This document shows, piece after piece, positions 59,917-64,000 of a DNA stretch of 64,000 bases. Every line of letters starts with the position of its first letter. Position 1 is the first letter of the stretch. Below the pieces are notes generated by a model, which ran no database searches, was not told the origin of the DNA, and worked only from the letters and a program-made list of their open reading frames with translations. The position numbers were made by a program, and so were the translations under genes. This DNA is from Streptomyces celluloflavus (GTDB lineage: Bacteria; Actinomycetota; Actinomycetes; Streptomycetales; Streptomycetaceae), in NCBI GenBank assembly GCA_000720995.1, contig JOEL01000025.1, positions 1 through 64,000 of the forward strand, given 5' to 3'.

Positions 59917-60420
59917 TCAGTCCTTCTGCTTCAGCGTGAAGTGCCACATGGTCGTGGGGCCCTCGCCCGCGCCCATCTCGGCGACCTGGAGGGTGATCTC
60001 CTTGACGTACGTGGTCTGGCCGGTCTGCGGGTCCTGCTTGGCGAAGAGGGTCTCCGCGTCGAAGCTGCGGTACGTCTCCTTGCTGGCCTCGCGCATGACG
60101 GGGCCGCCGCCGATGACGATCCAGCCGGACTTCGCGACCGACGGATCCACGCCGACGCGGACCTTCTCACCGGGCCGCACGGTGATCGTCTCGCCGCCCT
60201 TCTTGGTGACACAGGTCTCGATGGTCTTCTTGTCGAGGACCTTGCCGTCACCGTCGCAGCCGGGGGTGGCCTCGGCCGTCACCGTCGTGGTGCCGGCCGT
60301 CACGGTGGCGAGCGCGGTCGGCTTCTCACAGGCGGAGAGGGTGATGAGGCCCAGGGAAACGGCACCGATGGCGGCAGCGGCGCGGCGGCCCTTGCCCCAG
60401 GAGATCAACGCAGCGGTCAT
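59917..60420 (-). CDS. DUF2771-type lipoprotein
   Basis: A 167-residue precursor with lipobox LSAC (about Cys31). The mature part has CVTKKGGETITVRPGEKVRV, VDPSVAKSGWIVIGGG and a terminal MWHFTLKQ, as in DUF2771 proteins. Two Cys in the mature part (GCDGDGK, ETCVTK) may pair. Predicted to be anchored to the outer face of the membrane; its function is unknown. No ribosome site is obvious before ATG 60420. It lies between mqnB and the MFS gene, all leftward. Confidence 0.75.
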   Translation of the reverse strand: MTAALISWGKGRRAAAAIGAVSLGLITLSACEKPTALATVTAGTTTVTAEATPGCDGDGKVLDKKTIETCVTKKGGETITVRPGEKVRVGVDPSVAKSGWIVIGGGPVMREASKETYRSFDAETLFAKQDPQTGQTTYVKEITLQVAEMGAGEGPTTMWHFTLKQKD

Positions 60421-60488
60421 ACGGGCAGGCTATCGGGCGCCCCGGCCCGCGCCACGCCCGGGTACGGCGTGCCGCGCCGCACCCCGGC

Positions 60489-61913
60489 TCACACCACCCG
60501 CGGAGCCTGTCTGCCGCCCCGCCGCGCCACGTCCAGCAGCCCCCGGACCGCCGCGATCGTGCCGACCGCCACCAGGCACGCGGCCACCGCCATGCCCAGC
60601 ATGCCGATCAGCGGCAGCGCGATCCCGATGGCGCCGCCGATCACCCACGACATCTGCAGCACCGTCTCGGACCGGGCGAACGCGGAGGTACGGACCTCCT
60701 CCGGCACATCGCGCTGAATCATCGCGTCCAGCGACAGCTTCGCCAGCGCCTGGCAGAGGCCGGCGGCGGCCGCCGCGGCCGTCACCACGATGATCGCCAG
60801 CACGTTGTAGAAGACCGCCGCGAGCACCGTCGCGCAGAGCGCCAGCCCCAGCATCGCCGCGATGATCGTCTCCGGGCCGCGCGCCTTCAGCCACGCGCCG
60901 ACCGCCGTACCCAGCGCGTTGCCGCCGCCGGCGGCGACCGCGACCAGCCCGAGCGAGGTGGCCGGGCCGAGACCGCCCAGCGGGTGCTCGCGCAGCATGA
61001 AGGCCAGGAAGAAGGTCAGGAAACCGGAGAGCGACCGCAGCGCGGCATTGGCCTGGAGACCGTGCAGCACCGACGGGCCGACCGTCCGCAGCCCCGGCCG
61101 CCGCGGGCCGGCCGTCGCCCCGCCGTCCCGGGACGTCAGCCGGGCCCGGCGCTCGCCCTTGGCCGAGTCGACCTTGTGCGGCAGCGAGAACGACAGGAAC
61201 GTACCGAGCGTGAACACCACGAACGCGCCGTACAGCGGCCAGCTCGGCCCGATCAGATGCAGCCCGGCACCCACCGGCGCCGCCGCGCCGGTCGCCAGCA
61301 GCCCGGCGAGCGTCACCCGCGAATTGGCCTTCACCAGCGAGATCCGCGGCGGCAGCAGCCGGGGCACCACCGCGCTGCGGACCACGCCGTACGCCTTCGA
61401 CGCCACCAGCACGCCCAGCGCCGCCGGATAGAGCTCCAGACCGCCGCCCGCGACCGCGCCGGACATCATCAGCGCCAGCAGCGCCCGCGCCAGCATCGCG
61501 CAGCCCATCGCCGCCCGCCGGCCGTGCGGCACCCGGTCGAGCAGCGGCCCGATGATGGGCGCGAGCAGGGCGAACGGTGCCAGCGTCACCGCCAGATAGA
61601 GCGCCACCCGGCCCCGCGCCTGGTCCGTCGGCACCGAGAAGAACACCGTCGAGGCCAGCGCGATCGTGATCATCATGTCGCCCGCGGAGTTCACCGCGTG
61701 CAGCTCGATCAGCTTGCCCAGGCCCGACTCGCCCGCGCCCTGCGCATGGGTCGCGCGCCGTACGCCGCGGCCCGCGCGGGTGAACGGCCAGCGCAGCGCA
61801 CGTCCGGCCGCCCGGCCCGCCCGGCGGACCCGATTGCCTGCATCCCCGCCTCCGGTCGAGGCACGCGACACCCTCGGGGTCTTCCGCACCTTCGACGCCT
61901 TCGCGGCAGCCAC
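60489..61913 (-). CDS. MFS-family membrane transporter with basic N-terminal tail
   Basis: A 474-residue protein. About 65 basic residues (AAKASKVRKTPRVSRASTGG; RRAGRAAGRALRWPFTRAGR) precede a 10-12 helix MFS core: GKLIELHAVNSAGDMMITIA, ALYLAVTLAPFALLAPIIGP, AKLSLDAMIQRDVPEEVRTS. The late PEEVR segment resembles the multidrug/enterobactin-type group. GTG 61913 has a GGCGGG upstream. It is divergent from DUF3027. The substrate is unknown. Confidence 0.8.
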   Translation of the reverse strand: MAAAKASKVRKTPRVSRASTGGGDAGNRVRRAGRAAGRALRWPFTRAGRGVRRATHAQGAGESGLGKLIELHAVNSAGDMMITIALASTVFFSVPTDQARGRVALYLAVTLAPFALLAPIIGPLLDRVPHGRRAAMGCAMLARALLALMMSGAVAGGGLELYPAALGVLVASKAYGVVRSAVVPRLLPPRISLVKANSRVTLAGLLATGAAAPVGAGLHLIGPSWPLYGAFVVFTLGTFLSFSLPHKVDSAKGERRARLTSRDGGATAGPRRPGLRTVGPSVLHGLQANAALRSLSGFLTFFLAFMLREHPLGGLGPATSLGLVAVAAGGGNALGTAVGAWLKARGPETIIAAMLGLALCATVLAAVFYNVLAIIVVTAAAAAAGLCQALAKLSLDAMIQRDVPEEVRTSAFARSETVLQMSWVIGGAIGIALPLIGMLGMAVAACLVAVGTIAAVRGLLDVARRGGRQAPRVV

Positions 61914-62267
61914 CCCGCCATAGTGCCCCAACTCGCCCAGGAGAGGGCGGTTTCTCCGGCGCCGCGCGCGGAGCACACCGGGCCGCGACGGCGGGCGGCG
62001 ACTTTTGCCGCTCCCGCCGAGGGGCCGTCCGCTAAGGAAGGGGTAGCGTGTGTAGCGCGCCACCGGCGGTCTTTTTGGCCGCGCGCCTTTACGCGATCCC
62101 GCAGAATGGGTCGTAAGAGGTGCGCTCGACCGAAACGACCGGGCGCGGACGTCGACGCGGTCCCCTGGTCCGCTCCGCCCGCCCCGGCCCCGCCGGTCGT
62201 CCGGACAGGACAGGACAGCTCCGGCTGGCGCACTCGTGAGACGGCGTGGAAGAGAGAATCGATTCTT

Positions 62268-63191
62268 GTGAGTGCTGCGATGCGAAGCCGTACCCCCGAC
62301 CGCCTGTGCGCCGAGGCGGTCGACCTTGCCCGAGCGGCGGCGGAGGAGACCGCCCTGCCGGGGATGGTCGGCGAGTACATCGATGCCGTCGCCGACGGAG
62401 ACCGCGTCGTCACGCATCTCTTCGCCTGCAACGAACCCGGCTACCGGGGCTGGCGCTGGGCCGTGACGGTGGCACGCGCCTCCCGCGCCAAGCTCGTCAC
62501 CCTTGACGAGACGGTCCTGCTGCCGGGCCCCGACGCGCTGCTGGCCCCCGAATGGGTGCCCTGGAGCGAACGGCTGCGCCCCGGTGACCTGGGCCCCGGC
62601 GATCTGCTGCCCACCGAGGCCGAGGATCTGCGGCTGGAGCCCGGCTACTCCGGCGAGGACGTCCCGCCGCCGAACTCCGTCGTCTCGGAGAGCATCGCCG
62701 AGGTGGCCGACGTCGCGGACGTCGAGGACGCGGAGGTCGTCCCGGGCTCGCCCGCCGTCCAGCCCGCCCCCGAGCGGGGCGGTATCGCGGCGGTCGCCGA
62801 GGAGCTCGGTATGCGCCGCGCCCGGGTCCTGTCGCGCTACGGCCTGCACATCGCCGCGGACCGCTGGGAAGAGGCGTACGGCGCCAAGACCCCGATGGCT
62901 CAGGCGGCTCCCGCCACCTGTATGACCTGCGGTTTCCTCGCTCCGCTCGGCGGCTCCCTGCGCCAGGCGTTCGGCGTCTGTGCGAACGAGTTCGCCCCGG
63001 CGGACGGCCGGGTCGTCTCCCTGGACTACGGCTGCGGCGGGCACTCGGAGGCCGCCGTCATGCCGAAGCCGCCGCGGCGGGCCGCGCCGGTGGTGGACGA
63101 GACGGTGGTCGACGCGCTGTCGCTGCGGCCGGAGCGGGATGGTGGGTCGGTGGAGGAGTCGGGGCCGGCCGAGGAGCTCGGCCACAGCTAG
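62268..63191 (+). CDS. DUF3027-domain protein
   Basis: A 307-residue protein. The first 110 residues, with RTPDRLCAEAVDLARAAAEE, GYRGWRWAVTVARASRAKLV and LLAPEWVPWSERLRPGDLGP, define DUF3027, an actinobacterial protein family without assigned function. A middle acidic stretch precedes GIAAVAEELGMRRARVLSRY and a CMTCGFLAPLGGS CxxC, with GVCANEF and LDYGCGGHS giving further Cys for a probable zinc site. GTG 62268 is the start by family N-terminus; the nearest AGAGAG is about 13 bases away. The stop codon lies in the first of a set of 16-bp repeats. Confidence 0.88.
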   Translation: MSAAMRSRTPDRLCAEAVDLARAAAEETALPGMVGEYIDAVADGDRVVTHLFACNEPGYRGWRWAVTVARASRAKLVTLDETVLLPGPDALLAPEWVPWSERLRPGDLGPGDLLPTEAEDLRLEPGYSGEDVPPPNSVVSESIAEVADVADVEDAEVVPGSPAVQPAPERGGIAAVAEELGMRRARVLSRYGLHIAADRWEEAYGAKTPMAQAAPATCMTCGFLAPLGGSLRQAFGVCANEFAPADGRVVSLDYGCGGHSEAAVMPKPPRRAAPVVDETVVDALSLRPERDGGSVEESGPAEELGHS

Positions 63192-63262
63192 TCGCGGGCC
63201 CAGCTGGTCGCGGGCCCAGCTGGTCGCGGGCCAGCTGGTCGCGGGCCCAGCTGGTCGCTGGG
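63185..63262 (+). repeat. Tandem 16-bp repeats at the 3' end of DUF3027
   Basis: About five copies of CAGCTGGTCGCGGGCC; the first one contains the TAG stop of DUF3027 and one copy is a base shorter. CAGCTG itself is palindromic, so the array can fold. Confidence 0.75.
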
Positions 63263-63276
63263 GGACTCTTCCCACG

Positions 63277-63510
63277 TTTTCGGGTGATCCGCCGTGGTGT
63301 GCGGTGGGCGAGGGCCGCCTGTGTTTTCGGGTGAGCCGCCGTGCCTTTGCGCTGCGCGGGGTGTCGCCTGTGTTTTCGGGTGATCTGTCGGTGATCCGTC
63401 GTGCCCTGGCGGGTGTGTGAGGGTGCGCCACGTTGTCGGGTGGCCCGTCGTGCCTGGTTTTCCGCCTGGGGTGCGGGCCGCGTTTTCGGGTGGCGCCGCC
63501 GTGCCTGGAT
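63277..63510. repeat. Degenerate dispersed repeat, core TTTTCGGGTGRYCCGYCGTG
   Basis: Five imperfect copies of a roughly 35-55-base unit starting CGTTTTCGGGTG or TGTTTTCGGGTG lie near 63277, 63321, 63370, 63430 and 63480. On the minus strand they give CACCCGAAAAC cores. Confidence 0.6.
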
Positions 63511-63570
63511 TTCCGCCTGCGGCGGGAGGGGTGGGGCCGGCGGCGGGGGCCAGGTGTGCGTCGTGGTGCC

Positions 63571-63645
63571 GGGGGTGGGCCGGTGGGGTCTGTGTGGGGA
63601 CGTAAAGCGAAGCAGTCCCCACACAGACCCCACCGGCCCACCCCC
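63571..63645. terminator. Exceptionally long hairpin (31-bp perfect stem)
   Basis: Arms 63571-63601 and 63615-63645 are exact reverse complements, with a 13-base AT-richer loop (63602-63614). It is far longer than a normal terminator and lies in the spacer between DUF3027 and the sacsin-like gene, both rightward. It could be a terminator, mRNA stabiliser or a remnant of inserted inverted repeats. Confidence 0.8.
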
Positions 63646-63830
63646 TTCCGGTCGGTTGGCGGCCTCCGCCCGGGTGGGGGTGGCGGAGAGAAGCGGGTGG
63701 GGTGGCGGGGAAAAGTGGGTGTGGGGGTGGGAAAAGAGTCACCGGTGTGGTCACGGGGTGGTGCTCGGCGGTGTGCGGGGGCGTGGGGCGATACGGTCGG
63801 GGACCGATCGAGTCAAGGGAGATCCACACA

Positions 63831-64000
63831 GTGACCGGTACGTCGATGGTGCGAGGCGCGGCCGAAGGGGCGGACCCGTTCGGGACGGGGCGACTGCGGC
63901 GTGGCGTGCTGGATGCCTGGGCCACCTCGCCGGCCCGGTTCCGGGAGGACGCCAACGCCGAGGAGGATCTCGCGCTCGGCGGCTACCGGGATCGGCTCGC
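63831..64000 (+). CDS. Sacsin N-terminal ATPase-like (Hsp90-type) protein, 5' part only
   Basis: GTG 63831 has AGGGAG 10 bases upstream and opens a frame to the window end (56 codons). The segment GRLRRGVLDAWATSPARFRE followed by DANAEEDLALGGYRDRL is the characteristic opening of large actinobacterial proteins with a sacsin-like Hsp90/GHKL ATP-binding domain, which normally lie beside DUF3027. The catalytic domain itself is beyond the window. ATG 63846 is an alternative start. Confidence 0.75.
   Translation, partial: MTGTSMVRGAAEGADPFGTGRLRRGVLDAWATSPARFREDANAEEDLALGGYRDRL

Larger units (their letters stand above)
63192..63830. other. Repeat-filled spacer before the sacsin-like gene
   Basis: 639 bases without a convincing gene. 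From left to right: the 16-bp array, the TTTTCGGGTG repeat cluster, the 31-bp hairpin, then G-rich GTGGGGGTGGG sequence to about 63790. The sacsin-like promoter should lie at 63760-63815. Confidence 0.7.

Noticed and set aside
63058..63633. Minus-strand ORFs rich in Arg/His/Pro near the hairpin
   Set aside because: They follow from the repeat clusters; there is no ribosome site or domain.

Overview
The window is a piece of a high-GC actinobacterial chromosome, almost certainly Streptomyces. Three things support this. Codon third positions are strongly G/C. GTG starts and 4-base GTGA/ATGA gene overlaps are common. The gene content is also typical: futalosine-route menaquinone genes (mqnB, mqnD), a class II HelD-like helicase, an XPB helicase with its Helicase_C_3 partner, DUF3027 and the start of a sacsin-like ATPase, XRE-DUF397 pairs, MmyB-type regulators and a MurR/MurQ/PTS operon. 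I saw no rRNA, tRNA, CRISPR array, transposase or phage gene. Two genes run off the ends: a winged-helix protein at the left edge and the sacsin-like protein at the right edge.

Left part (1-12.7 kb): a truncated HTH protein with a long Glu/Pro tail; a NUDIX/DUF4406 pair divergent from a DeoR regulator; an MmyB-type regulator divergent from a short-chain dehydrogenase; a second SDR-fold protein; two small exported proteins; an SRPBCC protein; a PCMT-like methyltransferase; a metallo-beta-lactamase-fold hydrolase; then the first XRE/DUF397 cassette, in which the DUF397 protein carries four tandem 26-residue modules.

Middle (12.7-32 kb): a murR-murQ-PTS operon for amino-sugar (probably MurNAc) uptake with a palindrome over a leaderless promoter; DUF4031; an azoreductase; MFS exporters; an HD phosphohydrolase; an unusual coupled gene pair sharing a short motif, followed by a glutamate-type binding lipoprotein; cutC behind a DasR-like site; an AraC regulator with a TTA codon; an ArsR/MFS divergent pair; HelD; and a GT87 membrane glycosyltransferase.

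Right-centre (32-45 kb): the XPB helicase and its Helicase_C_3 partner flank GNAT, LysE and an ArsR-controlled P1B-type metal ATPase. These are followed by membrane proteins of unknown role and a lipoprotein gene that appears broken by frameshifts. Then come a large LuxR/ATPase regulator (45-47.5 kb) and a second XRE/DUF397 cassette (47.7-49.5 kb) with the same architecture as the first.

Right end (49.7-64 kb): a class 3 lipase, two acetyltransferases, a four-gene siderophore-iron ABC importer (binding protein, ATPase, two permeases) with a weak iron box, a HAD phosphatase, a cold-shock protein, mqnD-mqnB, a DUF2771 lipoprotein, an MFS protein, DUF3027, a repeat-rich spacer with a 31-bp perfect hairpin, and the sacsin-like gene. 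The block from cold-shock protein to sacsin-like gene looks like conserved chromosomal core. The regulator/exporter pairs, the XRE cassettes and the repeat-bounded spacers look like accessory material between core genes.
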